Assembly (NCBI RefSeq): GCF_030537745.1
Contig: NZ_JAUNVI010000001.1
Location: forward strand, 53,895-117,894
DNA length: 64,000 nt
Reading direction: 5' to 3'
Source of the DNA: Ornithinimicrobium sp.
GTDB taxonomy: Bacteria > Actinomycetota > Actinomycetes > Actinomycetales > Dermatophilaceae
Shown here piece after piece: positions 27,267 through 37,112 of this stretch. Positions within the stretch are counted from its first letter, which is position 1. Each line of letters starts with the position of its first letter. Below the pieces are notes generated by a model. The model saw only the letters and a program-made list of their open reading frames with translations, did no database searches and had not been told where the DNA came from. The position numbers and the translations under genes were made by a program.

Positions 27267-28007
27267 CTACGACCGAGATGCCCCGTCGCCCGCGCCGCCA
27301 CCCACGTCGGCATCACCGTCAGCCCCACCGGCCTGCAGAGCTGCGGACAGGACCGACAGGTCGATCGGGTCGCTGCCGGTGTCGTTCGTCCGCAGGACGA
27401 ACGGCCGCCGCTGCGTCCGGTGCACGATGCTCACCGAGGCCGGATCCACGACGATCCGCTGAAATTCGTCCAGGGGCGTCGCCAACGCTTCGGCGAGGAT
27501 CGCCTTAATGACGTCGCCGTGGCTCACCGCCACCCATACTCCACCGGCCCCGTGCTCCGACTCGACGCGGGCGTCCCACTCCAGGATCGCCTCGACGGCG
27601 CGCGCCTGCATCTGTGCCATTCCCTCGTGCTCGTGGTCCGGATGAGCGGGGAAGGTGACCGTCGAGGGACGGTCTTGCACGGCACGCCAGAGCGGGTCCT
27701 TGGCGAGCTCGCGCAGCGGCTGGCCGGTCCACGCCCCATAGCGCGCCTCCCCCAGACGGTCGTCGGTGCACAGCTCGGGCCGGGATCCCTCCGGTATGCC
27801 GTGCAGCAGGCTGGTTGCCGTCTCCTGGCACCGCTGGAGCGGGCTGGCGACCACAGCGGCGAGGGTGCTGGTGGCGAGCCGGGCGCCGAGACCAGCGGCT
27901 TGCTCCTGGCCGAACTCGTCCAGGCCGACGCCAAGGGTCCAGCCAGCCAGCACACCCGTCGCATTGGACGTGGTGCGGCCGTGGCGGACCAGGAGGCAGA
28001 TGGCCAT
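27267..28007 (-). CDS. MSMEG_4193-type histidine phosphatase (putative phosphomutase)
   Basis: The 246-residue protein has the histidine-phosphatase signature LLVRHGRTTSN (catalytic His) and the second catalytic His in VAVSHGDVIKA. It resembles the MSMEG_4193 family putative phosphomutases located between DUF3090 and LLM genes. A Gly/Asp/Ala-rich tail follows residue ~225. Its stop lies 9 bp before the DUF3090 start, and its start shares a base with the upstream LLM stop (TGATG). Confidence 0.9.
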   Translation of the reverse strand: MAICLLVRHGRTTSNATGVLAGWTLGVGLDEFGQEQAAGLGARLATSTLAAVVASPLQRCQETATSLLHGIPEGSRPELCTDDRLGEARYGAWTGQPLRELAKDPLWRAVQDRPSTVTFPAHPDHEHEGMAQMQARAVEAILEWDARVESEHGAGGVWVAVSHGDVIKAILAEALATPLDEFQRIVVDPASVSIVHRTQRRPFVLRTNDTGSDPIDLSVLSAALQAGGADGDADVGGGAGDGASRS

Positions 28008-29110
28008 CAGTGCTCGGGTGTGTAGTCGGCTGCGGTGCGATCCGTGTCACCGGAGCCGACGTCGTCGTCGCTGTCGATGAGGCGGGAGTGGGCGGCGACA
28101 GCGATCTCGAGCGCCTCCAGGCGGGCGTCCAGGTCCTTGCCCCACGGCGCGACGGTGACCGTGGTGATGCCGACGTCGGCGTACCTCTGCATCCGCGCGG
28201 TGATCCTATCGACGTCCCCCAGGAGCGAGGTGTCGTCGATGAACTGCGGTGGCAGCGCGGCGGCTGCCTCGCCCCACTTCTTCTCCAGGTAGAGATCCTG
28301 GACCCGGTCGGCCTCTGCCTGGTAGCCCATGCGGACAGCGAGTTGGTGATAGAAATTCTGCTTGCGGCTGCCCATGCCGCCGACGTACAGCGCCGGATAC
28401 GGGCTGACCGTGCGGGCGCAGGCATCGAGGTCATCGCCGGTGGCGAGCGCGACGGTGGCGCAGGTATCGAAGTGGGCCGGGGGCTGGTCGCGCTTGGCGA
28501 AGCCCGCCTCCAGCTGCTCGCGCTGCTCCACGAAAAAGTCAGGCGCCACGAAGACGCCCAGCCAACCGTCGGCGATCTCTCCGGCCAGCTCCATGTTCTT
28601 GGGCCCGACGGCCGCGAGGTAGAGCGGGATCTGGCGTCGGTGGGCGTGGGCAAGTCGAAGTGGTTTGCCAGCCCCGTCAGGGAGCGGGAGGGTGAAGTGC
28701 TCGCCGTGATAGCTGACCGGGCGGTGCGCCAACGCCATCCGGACGATGTCGACATACTCCCTGGTGCGTCCAAGGGGTTTAGCGAAACCGACTCCATGCC
28801 AGCCTTCGGAAACCTGCGGACCGCTGACGCCGAGTCCGAGCCGGAAGCGCCCGCCGGACAGGCTGTCGAGGCTCGCGGCGGCCATCGCGGTCGCGGCTGG
28901 GCTGCGGGCGGGGATCTGCATGACGCCCGCGCCGAGGCCGATGCGTTCGGTCTGGGCGCCCATCCAGCCCAGCACGCTCACGACGTCAGGACCGTAGGCC
29001 TCCGAGGCCCAGACGATGTCGACACCGAGTTGGTCGGCCCGTCTGACGAGCGCGAGGTTCTCCTCGTCCCGACCCTGTCCGAAGAAGCCGCTGCTCAATC
29101 CCAGGCGCAA
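28007..29110 (-). CDS. LLM class F420-dependent oxidoreductase
   Basis: The 367-residue luciferase-like monooxygenase-fold protein starts MRLGLSSGFFG and has LGLGVSGPQVSEGWHGVGF and IPLYLAAVGPKNMELAGEIA, the F420-type cofactor-binding pattern. It should catalyse hydride transfer with F420; the substrate is unknown. The last ~25 residues form an acidic tail. It is followed by the phosphomutase with TGATG coupling. Confidence 0.9.
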   Translation of the reverse strand: MRLGLSSGFFGQGRDEENLALVRRADQLGVDIVWASEAYGPDVVSVLGWMGAQTERIGLGAGVMQIPARSPAATAMAAASLDSLSGGRFRLGLGVSGPQVSEGWHGVGFAKPLGRTREYVDIVRMALAHRPVSYHGEHFTLPLPDGAGKPLRLAHAHRRQIPLYLAAVGPKNMELAGEIADGWLGVFVAPDFFVEQREQLEAGFAKRDQPPAHFDTCATVALATGDDLDACARTVSPYPALYVGGMGSRKQNFYHQLAVRMGYQAEADRVQDLYLEKKWGEAAAALPPQFIDDTSLLGDVDRITARMQRYADVGITTVTVAPWGKDLDARLEALEIAVAAHSRLIDSDDDVGSGDTDRTAADYTPEH

Positions 29111-29113
29111 GGG

Positions 29114-29467
29114 TCAGCCCCGCGGCCGCGGCTCGACGTCGAACTCATCATCGCCGAGGCCTAGATAGCTGCGGGCCTCGCCGTCATCGACGTCATCATC
29201 GTCGACTTCGTCGTCGTCATCTTCATCTACGGCATCGGAGTCATCCTCAACGTCGTCGTCGTCGGAGTCGTCATAGACGTCCAACGGGATCTCCTCGTCG
29301 TAGGCCTCCACGAGTGCGTCGGCGTAGACGGTGAACGTCTCGGCGATGCGGTCGTAGGCCTGGGCCACATGGGGGTCGTCGTCGTCCCTGCTCCCCGCAG
29401 CAGTCTCCAGGTGACGCTCAAGGGCGGCGACGAGGTCGGACAGGGCGGCGCGCGGGTCTGCGGTCAT
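29114..29467 (-). CDS. Conserved small protein with highly acidic tail
   Basis: The 117-residue protein has a helical N-terminal half (ADPRAALSDLVAALERHLET, AYDRIAETFTVYADALVEAY) and a C-terminal half rich in Asp and Glu (roughly residues 67-100). Related actinobacterial proteins are sometimes labelled primosomal protein without evidence. I cannot assign a function. The ATG at 29467 is preferred to one 12 codons upstream. It lies 3 bp ahead of the LLM gene in the same operon. Confidence 0.75.
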   Translation of the reverse strand: MTADPRAALSDLVAALERHLETAAGSRDDDDPHVAQAYDRIAETFTVYADALVEAYDEEIPLDVYDDSDDDDVEDDSDAVDEDDDDEVDDDDVDDGEARSYLGLGDDEFDVEPRPRG

Positions 29468-29550
29468 GCCCTGACGGTAGCGCGAATCGCTGTGTCTCGG
29501 CACGGATATCTCGCCCTGCGCGGCCTCCGGTGCTTATGCTGTCGCTCACC

Positions 29551-29736
29551 ATGGTCGAGTACGAGTTCCGCGAGCTCACGTTCTTGCGCGATAGCAGCAG
29601 ATCCTTCGTGCGGCAGACGCTGACCGACCACGCTGAGTACGGGCACTGGGAGCTGGTCCGGGTGCGACTCTTCTGGGGCGGGATCCGCAAGGTGGTGCTG
29701 CGCCGCAAGATCATCCGCGTGCGCCGCACCGCCTAG
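29551..29736 (+). CDS. DUF5703 family small protein
   Basis: The 61-residue basic protein MVEYEFRELTFLRDSSR... ends RKVVLRRKIIRVRRTA and matches the DUF5703 family, conserved in actinobacteria next to this region. The function is unknown. The ATG at 29551 is divergent from the acidic-tail gene. No strong ribosome-binding site is visible, which fits a leaderless transcript. Confidence 0.8.
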   Translation: MVEYEFRELTFLRDSSRSFVRQTLTDHAEYGHWELVRVRLFWGGIRKVVLRRKIIRVRRTA

Positions 29737-29764
29737 ACGCGAGGCCCCGCAGCCGCATCTCAGC

Positions 29765-31114
29765 TCAGCAGTCAGCGAGGAGCTGGCTCAGCACCCGCGT
29801 GCCGAAGCGGATCGAGTCGACGGGCACCCGCTCGTCGACGCCGTGGAACATCCCGACGAAGTCCAGGTCGGACGGCAGCTGCAGCGGCGCGAAGCCGTAA
29901 CCGGTGATCCCCAGCCGAGACAGGTGCTTGTTGTCTGTCCCCCCCGAGAGGCAGTAGGGCAGCACGTGCGCGCCGGGGTCCTCCTTGAGCAGCGCCCGCT
30001 TCATCGACTCCACGAGCTCACCCTCGCCGGGTGCCTCCAGAGCGACGTCCTGGTGCAGGATCTCCACCTCGACATGCTCTCCTGCCAACTTCCTAATGGT
30101 GTCCAGCAGCTCCTGGTCGTGGCCGGGAAGAAAGCGGCAGTCCAAGGACGCGGACGCGGCGGAGGGGATGACGTTGTGCTTGTAGCCCGCGTCGAGCATG
30201 GAGAAATTCGCGGTGTCCCGCAAGGTCCCTTCGACGAAGCCACGGGCCCCTCCCAGCCGCTCGAGCAAACTCTCGACGTCATCCTCGTGCCACGGGACAC
30301 CGGTGATCTGAGCCACCCCGTCGAACAGGCCCCGCACGGAAGCGATGTAGGTGCGCGGCCAGGGGTGGGCATCGATAGCGGCGATGGCTTGGGCCAGGCG
30401 GACCACGGCGTTCTCGGCGTTGGGGACCGACCCGTGACCAGCCCTGCCGTGGGCGTGCAGCCGCAGCCAGGCGATGCCCTTCTCTGCCGTCTGCAGCAGG
30501 TAGGCCCGAGTGTCGGCGCCGGTCGCCGCGTCCGGCAGGGTAATCGAGAAGCCGCCGACCTCGCTGATCGCCTCGGTGCACCCCCGGAACCACTCGGGGT
30601 GCGCACTGACGACATGCCCGGCGCCCTTCACCCCGCCGGCTTCCTCGTCAGCGAAGAAGGCCCACACGATGTCGCGAGGTGGCTGCTGTCCCGACCGTGC
30701 CAGCTCGCGCAGGTTGGCCAGGAGCATGGCGACCATGTCTTTCATGTCGACGGCGCCCCGCCCCCAGATCATGCCGTCCTTCTCCTCCGCGGCGAAGGGG
30801 TCGACGGACCAGTCCTTCGCCTCAGCAGGGACGACGTCGAGGTGCCCGTGCAGCACCAGCCCGGGGCGAGAGCTGTCCCTGCCCTCGGTCCGCACCACGA
30901 CGCTGGCTCGCCCTGGGTCCGACTCGGTCAACTGTGGGTCGAGACCGACCTCCTGGAGCAGCCCCATGACGTACTCAGCCGCCTCCCGCTCCCCCGGCCC
31001 GCTGCCGTCACCGTAGTTGCTGGTGTCGATCTGGATGAGTTCGCGGCAGATGCGCACCGCTTCGTCCTCGGCGGTGGTGGTCAACGGCGCGGTGGAAAGG
31101 TCGTGGTCAGTCAT
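29765..31114 (-). CDS. M20 family metallopeptidase (dipeptidase / deacylase)
   Basis: The 449-residue protein has M20 signatures LVLHGHLDVVP (zinc His and catalytic Asp), GRGAVDMKDMVAMLL (bridging Asp), FFADEEAGG (catalytic and zinc Glu) and CLSGGTDNKHLS near the C terminus. It should hydrolyse a peptide or acyl-amino bond with two zinc ions. It is downstream of the CODH-like operon; whether it is co-transcribed is unclear. Confidence 0.93.
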   Translation of the reverse strand: MTDHDLSTAPLTTTAEDEAVRICRELIQIDTSNYGDGSGPGEREAAEYVMGLLQEVGLDPQLTESDPGRASVVVRTEGRDSSRPGLVLHGHLDVVPAEAKDWSVDPFAAEEKDGMIWGRGAVDMKDMVAMLLANLRELARSGQQPPRDIVWAFFADEEAGGVKGAGHVVSAHPEWFRGCTEAISEVGGFSITLPDAATGADTRAYLLQTAEKGIAWLRLHAHGRAGHGSVPNAENAVVRLAQAIAAIDAHPWPRTYIASVRGLFDGVAQITGVPWHEDDVESLLERLGGARGFVEGTLRDTANFSMLDAGYKHNVIPSAASASLDCRFLPGHDQELLDTIRKLAGEHVEVEILHQDVALEAPGEGELVESMKRALLKEDPGAHVLPYCLSGGTDNKHLSRLGITGYGFAPLQLPSDLDFVGMFHGVDERVPVDSIRFGTRVLSQLLADC

Positions 31115-31147
31115 GACTGCACCCTAGAGGGTATGGAGCGGCGCAGG

Positions 31148-31471
31148 TCAGCTGTTGGGCTCCGCGAACAGCTCCAGGTGGTTGCACTCTCGACAGCGGA
31201 ACGCCCGGACCAGTAAGCGATCGGCATTGACGGTGGAAAAGCCTCCGAAGAAGCTGGTGTTGCGGGGACCACCGACCCACCGGACATAGCCTTTGGCCCC
31301 CTCACCGGTGTCCTCCAGGTAGCCCTCGGAGAGCAAGTCCTGTGCCCCGCACGTGGTGCACCGTGACCGCGCCTGCGCCCAGCCGACGGCTTCCTGCCCA
31401 CCGCTATCGCCCACCCTCAGGAAGCCGTCCTGCCTATCGTCAGGTGGCACGATCGGCGGTTCTGCTGCCAT
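31148..31471 (-). CDS. Small zinc-ribbon-like protein
   Basis: The 107-residue protein has two Cys pairs (CTTCG around residue 38 and CREC around residue 93) and an LFAEP end, consistent with one zinc ribbon split by a beta-rich centre. The function is unknown. It starts 6 bp after the CoxG-like stop and could be part of the same transcript. Confidence 0.75.
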   Translation of the reverse strand: MAAEPPIVPPDDRQDGFLRVGDSGGQEAVGWAQARSRCTTCGAQDLLSEGYLEDTGEGAKGYVRWVGGPRNTSFFGGFSTVNADRLLVRAFRCRECNHLELFAEPNS

Positions 31472-31477
31472 CAGGAT

Positions 31478-31933
31478 CTAGCTCCCGTCACCCAGTTTGG
31501 ACTCCACGCACTCCACGAACTGCCCAAGGAGCCGATCCGAAACAGACTGCATCACGCCACGGCCGAACTGCGCCGGCTTGCCGGTGATGCTGAGCTCGGT
31601 CGTGACGTCGACCCGGGTGCCCTCCCCGTCGGGGGTGAGCTCCAGGCGGACGGTGGCGCCGGCGTTGCCGAGACCACGCATGCCCTTCCCGGTGCCCTCG
31701 ATCACGGCTCGGTGCGCCTCGTCGTCACGCTCCACGAAACTCCCCTTGCCCTGGTAGGTCACCGCGATCGGGCCGAGCTTCACCTTGACGTTGCCCGTGA
31801 AGCTCTGCTCGTCGGCTTCGGTGACGGTGGCGCCGGGGAAGCAGCCCCCGACCGTCTCCAGGTCGGTGAGCAGCGCCCACGTGGTCTCCGGAGAGGCGGG
31901 CACCGTGAAATTGTGCTCCAACTGCATACCCAT
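31478..31933 (-). CDS. SRPBCC/CoxG-like protein
   Basis: The 151-residue START-fold protein (EHNFTVPASPETTWALLTDL near the start, GKPAQFGRGVMQSVSDRLL later) matches the CoxG family found with carbon monoxide dehydrogenase-type operons. CoxG is thought to help membrane attachment or assembly. An in-frame ATG two codons downstream (31927) is an equal candidate for the start. It begins 4 bp after coxM. Confidence 0.88.
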   Translation of the reverse strand: MGMQLEHNFTVPASPETTWALLTDLETVGGCFPGATVTEADEQSFTGNVKVKLGPIAVTYQGKGSFVERDDEAHRAVIEGTGKGMRGLGNAGATVRLELTPDGEGTRVDVTTELSITGKPAQFGRGVMQSVSDRLLGQFVECVESKLGDGS

Positions 31934-31937
31934 GCGG

Positions 31938-32798
31938 TCAGGCTCCTGCCGCCGCCAGCACTGCCCGCCGGGTCAGCACCCCGGCCACGTGTCGCCGATA
32001 GTCGGCCTGTCCGTTGAGGTCGGAAGGAGGATCGGTGCCCTCGCCGACCTGCGCACAGATCTGGGCGATGGCATCCTCGGTCGCTGGCTGGCCAACGAGG
32101 GCCGCCTCGACGTCGCGCGCGCGCAGCGGGATGTTGCCCATGTTGGTCAGCCCGATCTTGGCCTCGGCGATGACGCCGCCGGGTGAGTCCGTGCGGACGG
32201 CGGCGGCGATGCCGATGATCGCCCACTGGTGAGAGACGCGCACGAACTTTTCGTAGTGGCTGCCCCATCCGGTGTGCTTGGGAATCACCACCGCGGTGAG
32301 CAGCTCACCGTCGTTGATGGCCGTCTCGAAAAGGTCGAGGAAGAACTCGCTCCCAGGCACGGTCCGCTGCCCGTCCGGTCCCTGGATCACCATCTGGGCG
32401 TCGAGCGCGAGCACCGGGGCACCGACGTCACCGGCGGGGTCCGCGTGGGCCAGCGCCCCACACAGCGTGCCGCGATGCCGGATCTGGGGGTCGGCGACCT
32501 CGGTGACCGCCTTGTGCACCAGACCCAGGTGCTCGCGGACGAGGTCGGAGTCGAGGACCTCCTGGTATGTCGTGCCCGCACCGATCCGGATCGTGTCACC
32601 TTCGTCGGTGATGCCCTTGAGCTCCTCGATCCGGGTGATGTCCACGATGATCCCGGGGGCGTTGAGGCGCATCCGCAGGACTGGCAGGAGCGACTGGCCA
32701 CCGGAGAGCACCTTGGCGTCGTCGCCGTGCTCGGCGAGCAGGCCGAGGGCCTCCTCCACCGACGTGGGTGCCGCATAGTCGAACTGTGCCGGAATCAT
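31938..32798 (-). CDS. coxM: Molybdenum hydroxylase FAD-binding (medium) subunit
   Basis: The 286-residue protein has the FAD-binding pattern AKVLSGGQSLLPVLRMRL, IRHRGTLCGALAHADPAGD and the C-terminal CO-dehydrogenase flavoprotein domain. It carries electrons between the Fe-S subunit and the acceptor. It overlaps coxL by 4 bp, as usual in such operons. Confidence 0.93.
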   Translation of the reverse strand: MIPAQFDYAAPTSVEEALGLLAEHGDDAKVLSGGQSLLPVLRMRLNAPGIIVDITRIEELKGITDEGDTIRIGAGTTYQEVLDSDLVREHLGLVHKAVTEVADPQIRHRGTLCGALAHADPAGDVGAPVLALDAQMVIQGPDGQRTVPGSEFFLDLFETAINDGELLTAVVIPKHTGWGSHYEKFVRVSHQWAIIGIAAAVRTDSPGGVIAEAKIGLTNMGNIPLRARDVEAALVGQPATEDAIAQICAQVGEGTDPPSDLNGQADYRRHVAGVLTRRAVLAAAGA

Positions 32799-35329
32799 CG
32801 GCCGCTCCCATCGGTCGTGGCGGTGGAGGGTTCGTCGCTGTTGGGCGCGCCCTCCTCGAAGTGCGGTTGGGCTGCCTGGGGCGTGCTGGTCTTGCCACCG
32901 GCGCGCCCGTCCTGGATCGCGCGCCAGACTCTCTCCGGCGTGCAGGGCATATGGATGTCCTCGACGCCGAACTGACGCACGGCGTCCAGGACCGCGTTGA
33001 CCACGGCCGGGGTGGACGCGATGGTGCCGGCCTCGCCGACCCCCTTGGCGCCCAGGTCATTGGTCGTCGACGGGGTGACGGTCCGGTCGGTCACGAAGTT
33101 GATCGTGTCTGCGCTCGTCGGCAGGGTGTAGTCGACGAACGACCCGGTCACCAAAGTGCCCTGGGCGTCGTAGACAGCCTCCTCCCACAGCGCTTGGGAG
33201 ATGCCCTGCACCAGCCCGCCGTGGACCTGGCCGTCGACGATCATCGGGTTGACTACGTTGCCCACGTCGTCGACGCACACATAGGAGCGCATCGTCGACT
33301 CGCCGGTCTCGGTGTCGATCTCCATCGCGCACAAGTGGGTCCCGTGCGGGAAGGAGAAGTTCTCCGGGTCGAAGGTCGCCTCGGCGTCCAGGCTCGGCTC
33401 CATCCCGTCCGGCAGGTCGTGGGCCGCGAACACCGCCAGCGCCAGGCTGGTCAACGCCAGGCCTTCCTGGTCATCGCCGGCACCCTTGACGGTGAACTTG
33501 CCCTTGCTGAACTCGAGGTCGTCGACATTGGCCTCGAGCACGTGCGCGGCCAGCGGCCGGGCCTTCTCGATGACCTTCTTGGCGGCCTTGATGACAGCCT
33601 GTCCACCGACCACGAGCGAGCGTGAACCGTAGGTGTCCAGTCCCTTGTGGCTGATCTGGGTGTCGCCATGCAGGACCTCGACGTCCTCGAACGGGACGCC
33701 GAGCTCGTCGGCGACGATCTGGCTCCAGGCGGTGACGTGGCCCTGACCGTGCGGGGACGAGCCGGTGATGCACTCGACCTTGCCGCTGGGCAGCATCCGG
33801 ATGGAGGCGTGCTCCCAGCCGCCGGCGCCATAACTGAGCGAGCCAAGGACCCGGCTGGGCGCCAGTCCGCACATCTCGGTGAAGGTGGAGATGCCGAGCC
33901 CGAGCTGCACCCGGTCTCCGCTCTCCCGGCGACGGGCCTGCTCGGCCCGCAGCTCGTCATACCCGAAGAGTTCCATGGCTCGGGCCGTGGCAGCCTCGTA
34001 GTTGCCGCTGTCGTACTCCAGGCCGCAGACCGTGGTGAACGGGAACTCCTCGTGCTTGATCCAGTTCTGCTCACGCAACTCCATGGGGTCGCGGTCGAGC
34101 TCGATGGCCAGCTCGTCCATGATCCGCTCGATCGCGAAGGCCGCTTCCGGGCGCCCCGCGCCACGGTAGGCGTCCGTCCACGTCATATTCGTGAACACGT
34201 TTTGGCACTCGAACCGGTAGGCGGGGAACTTGTAGATCGAGTTGTACATGAACGCGCCGAGGATCGGGACGCCAGAGGTGACCAGTCCGAGGTAGGCGCC
34301 CATGTTGGCGGTGAGGTGGACCTTGAGCCCGGTGACCGTCCCGTCCTTCTTGGCCGCGACCGCTATCCGTTGCCACTGGTCGCGGCCGTGGTGTGCGGAC
34401 AGGAGCGACTCGGACCGTGTCTCGGTCCACTTGCACGGCTTGCCCAGATGGCGGGCCGCGAGGAAGGTGATGACCTCCTCCGGCGTGACCTGGAGCTTGC
34501 CGCCGAAGCCACCGCCGACGTCGGGAGCGATGACCCGCAGCTTGGACTCGGGGACGTCCAGGGTCAGTGCGAGCATGAGCCGCAAGATGTGCGGCACCTG
34601 GGTGGCCGACCACATCACGAACTGCTCGCCGGTCGGGTCGACGACGACGCTGCGCGGCTCCATGAAAGCAGGGATCAGTCGCTGCTGGCGGAACTCTCGC
34701 TCGACCACGACCTCCGCGTCGCAGAAGGCGTCCTCGACGTTGTCTCCGGTGCCGGCCTCAGCCGAGTCGAAGATCCACAGCGCGGACTGGTTGGTGCCCA
34801 GGTCGGGATGGGCCAGGATCTCGTCCGCGGACGCGGCCTTGAGATCGACGACCGGCTCGAGCTCCTCGTAGTCGACGTCGACCAGCTCGGCGGCGTCGCG
34901 TGCGGCGGAGGGAGAACGCGCGATGACGGCGGCCACGATCTCGCCGGAGAAGGCGACGTGGTCGACCGCGATGGCGGGGTGCGGGGGGGCGACCTGGTCG
35001 GGAGTGACCGGCCAGGCGTTGGGCAGCGACCCCTGGATGTCCTTGACGTCCTCGCCCGTGAGGACGGCGGCCACTCCGGGAGATTCCTTGGCGGCCGCAG
35101 TGTCGATGTTGGTGATCCGGGCGTGTGCGTAGGGGCTACGGACCATGGACACGTAGAGCATCCCGGGCAGCACGATGTTGTCGGTGAACTTGCTGCGGCC
35201 GGTGATGAGGTGCTGGTCCTCCTTGCGGCGGCGGTCCCTGCCCACCTCTTGACCCGTGGCCTCATCGGTGCGGTCGACGTCGACGCGCTCTTCGATCATG
35301 TCCTCGACGGCGTCTGGGCTGACGGTCAT
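32795..35329 (-). CDS. coxL: Molybdenum hydroxylase large subunit, form II CoxL-like
   Basis: The 844-residue molybdopterin subunit is full length. Its active-site loop reads AYRGAGR (residues 387-393), the form II signature, not the AYxCSFR of proven form I carbon monoxide dehydrogenases. VGGGFGGK (271-278), VKGAGDD and [13 protein letters not shown] (late catalytic Glu) are present. CO oxidation is therefore unproven; other aldehyde or heterocycle substrates are possible. It overlaps coxS by 4 bp upstream and coxM by 4 bp downstream. Confidence 0.93.
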   Translation of the reverse strand: MTVSPDAVEDMIEERVDVDRTDEATGQEVGRDRRRKEDQHLITGRSKFTDNIVLPGMLYVSMVRSPYAHARITNIDTAAAKESPGVAAVLTGEDVKDIQGSLPNAWPVTPDQVAPPHPAIAVDHVAFSGEIVAAVIARSPSAARDAAELVDVDYEELEPVVDLKAASADEILAHPDLGTNQSALWIFDSAEAGTGDNVEDAFCDAEVVVEREFRQQRLIPAFMEPRSVVVDPTGEQFVMWSATQVPHILRLMLALTLDVPESKLRVIAPDVGGGFGGKLQVTPEEVITFLAARHLGKPCKWTETRSESLLSAHHGRDQWQRIAVAAKKDGTVTGLKVHLTANMGAYLGLVTSGVPILGAFMYNSIYKFPAYRFECQNVFTNMTWTDAYRGAGRPEAAFAIERIMDELAIELDRDPMELREQNWIKHEEFPFTTVCGLEYDSGNYEAATARAMELFGYDELRAEQARRRESGDRVQLGLGISTFTEMCGLAPSRVLGSLSYGAGGWEHASIRMLPSGKVECITGSSPHGQGHVTAWSQIVADELGVPFEDVEVLHGDTQISHKGLDTYGSRSLVVGGQAVIKAAKKVIEKARPLAAHVLEANVDDLEFSKGKFTVKGAGDDQEGLALTSLALAVFAAHDLPDGMEPSLDAEATFDPENFSFPHGTHLCAMEIDTETGESTMRSYVCVDDVGNVVNPMIVDGQVHGGLVQGISQALWEEAVYDAQGTLVTGSFVDYTLPTSADTINFVTDRTVTPSTTNDLGAKGVGEAGTIASTPAVVNAVLDAVRQFGVEDIHMPCTPERVWRAIQDGRAGGKTSTPQAAQPHFEEGAPNSDEPSTATTDGSGR

Positions 35330-35799
35330 GCCTGCTCACCACCGCTGGTGGAGGCTTGCATGACGGCCTTGACGATGTTGTGGTAGCCGGTGCAGCGACA
35401 AAGGTTGCCCTCCATGCCGATCCGCACCTCATCCTCGGTCGGGTCGGGGTTCTGCCGCAGCAGGTCCGTGGCCTGCATGATCATGCCCGGTGTGCAGAAC
35501 CCGCACTGGAGGGCGTGACAGTCGTGGAAGGACTCTTGCAGGGGGGTCAGCTCGCCATTCGGGGCCAGACCCTCGATCGTGGTGACCTCATGGCCGTCGG
35601 CCTGGACCGCCAGGACGTTGCAGGACTTCACGCTCCGACCGTCCAGGTGCACCGTGCAGGCGCCGCAGTTGCTGGTGTCACAGCCGACCAGCGTGCCCGT
35701 CTTGCCGAGCTGCTCGCGCAGATAGTGGACGAGGAGCGTGCGGGGCTCGACCTCGTCCTGATAGTTCACGCCGTCGACCTTCACGGAGATCTTGGTCAT
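35326..35799 (-). CDS. coxS: Molybdenum hydroxylase [2Fe-2S] small subunit
   Basis: The 157-residue protein has the plant-type 2Fe-2S cysteine set ([16 protein letters not shown]) and the second cluster ([10 protein letters not shown] and [11 protein letters not shown]). It transfers electrons from molybdopterin to FAD. The ATG at 35799 is preferred for its GGAGGA ribosome-binding site and normal length; an ATG at 35841 would add 14 residues. Confidence 0.93.
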   Translation of the reverse strand: MTKISVKVDGVNYQDEVEPRTLLVHYLREQLGKTGTLVGCDTSNCGACTVHLDGRSVKSCNVLAVQADGHEVTTIEGLAPNGELTPLQESFHDCHALQCGFCTPGMIMQATDLLRQNPDPTEDEVRIGMEGNLCRCTGYHNIVKAVMQASTSGGEQA

Positions 35800-35872
35800 G
35801 CTTCCTCCAACTGGAGCAGGGACGTCATTGTCTTGGCTCATACTCGCCTGCCCAGGGACTTCCCGCAAGGGG

Positions 35873-37054
35873 TCAGGGACCGGCGGGCTCGGGGTCGGTC
35901 GAGGTGAGGTAGGACTCGACGTGACCGTGGATGCCGCCATCGGACTCGCTCAGCGGCTCCCCGCCACCTCCCCACCGGTCGGCGATCATCTCAGCGGCTA
36001 CGCTCACCGCGGTCTCCTCCGGTGTGCGGGCGCCCAGGTCCAACCCGATCGGGCTGCGCAGGTTGGCCAACTGCTGCGGGGTCAGCCCGGCATCCCGGAG
36101 GCGCTGAAGGCGGTCAAGGTGGGTCCGGCGCGAACCCATCGCCCCGACGTAGGCGAGTTGGGGGGCACCTTGGCCGAGCAGGACCTCCAGTAGGGGCACG
36201 TCGAACTTTGGATCGTGCGTCAGGACGCACGCCACGGTCCGCTCATCCAGCGCGCCCTGCGCGATCTGAGCCTCGACATACCGGTGCGGCCACGAGACGA
36301 CGACCTCGTCAGCCTCCGGGAAGCGGCTCTTGGTGGCGAAGATCGGCCGAGCGTCGCACACCGTGACGTGGTAACCCAGGAAGCTCCCGATCCGGGCGAC
36401 GGCCGCAGCGAAGTCGATCGCACCAAAGACGAGCATCCGCGGCGGTGGAGCGAAGGAGGAGACGAAGATCCGCATCCCTTCACCGCGGCGCTCACCGTCC
36501 GGGCCGTACTCCAGCGGTGCGGTCCGCCCCTGCGCGAGCATGCCGCGGGCATCGTCGGTGATCGCGTCGTCGGCACGCTGGCTCCCGATCGTGCCGCTGC
36601 ACCCGCCCTCAGCCTCCTCGGGCCGGATGATGCGCCGCATCCCCAGGCGGCCCGGGTCGGGGTGCGCGATCACGGTCGCGATCGCGACCGGCTGACCGGC
36701 CGCGACGTCGGCAGCCACCGCCTCGAGCTCGGGGAAGGTCTCGCGACTGACCCGCTCGACGTAGATGTCCATGATCCCGCCGCACGTCAGCCCGACGCCC
36801 ATCGCCTCGTCGTCGGAGACGCCATACCTCTGCAGCGACGGGACCCCGGTCTGGATCACCTCTTGACCCACCTCATACACAGCGCCCTCGACGCATCCGC
36901 CGGAGACCGAGCCCACCGCCTCCCCGTCAGCACCGACGAGCATGGACGCCCCGGCCGGCCGAGGCGCGGACTTCCAGGTCCCGACGACCGTGCCCATCGC
37001 GGTCGGCTCGCCCGCTTGCCACCACGTCAGGAGTCGATCAAGCACGTCACGCAT
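35873..37054 (-). CDS. XdhC/CoxF-like molybdenum-cofactor insertion protein
   Basis: The 393-residue protein has the XdhC N-terminal domain ([33 protein letters not shown]) and the C-terminal Rossmann domain ([35 protein letters not shown]). It should bind or sulfurate molybdenum cofactor for the enzyme encoded next to it. It lies between the VWA gene and coxS. Confidence 0.92.
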   Translation of the reverse strand: MRDVLDRLLTWWQAGEPTAMGTVVGTWKSAPRPAGASMLVGADGEAVGSVSGGCVEGAVYEVGQEVIQTGVPSLQRYGVSDDEAMGVGLTCGGIMDIYVERVSRETFPELEAVAADVAAGQPVAIATVIAHPDPGRLGMRRIIRPEEAEGGCSGTIGSQRADDAITDDARGMLAQGRTAPLEYGPDGERRGEGMRIFVSSFAPPPRMLVFGAIDFAAAVARIGSFLGYHVTVCDARPIFATKSRFPEADEVVVSWPHRYVEAQIAQGALDERTVACVLTHDPKFDVPLLEVLLGQGAPQLAYVGAMGSRRTHLDRLQRLRDAGLTPQQLANLRSPIGLDLGARTPEETAVSVAAEMIADRWGGGGEPLSESDGGIHGHVESYLTSTDPEPAGP

Positions 37055-37112
37055 GTCGGCAGCATCCCACGCAGGCCAGCAGCGCTAGACGGTGGCGTGC
37101 GGCCCGACGGAC

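Noticed and set aside
29114-29467. Primosomal protein label for the acidic-tail gene
   Set aside because: Nothing in the sequence suggests a replication role; the label seems to come from transfer between annotations.
32795-35329. A firm call of carbon monoxide dehydrogenase
   Set aside because: The AYRGAGR loop is form II; activity with CO is not established for that group.
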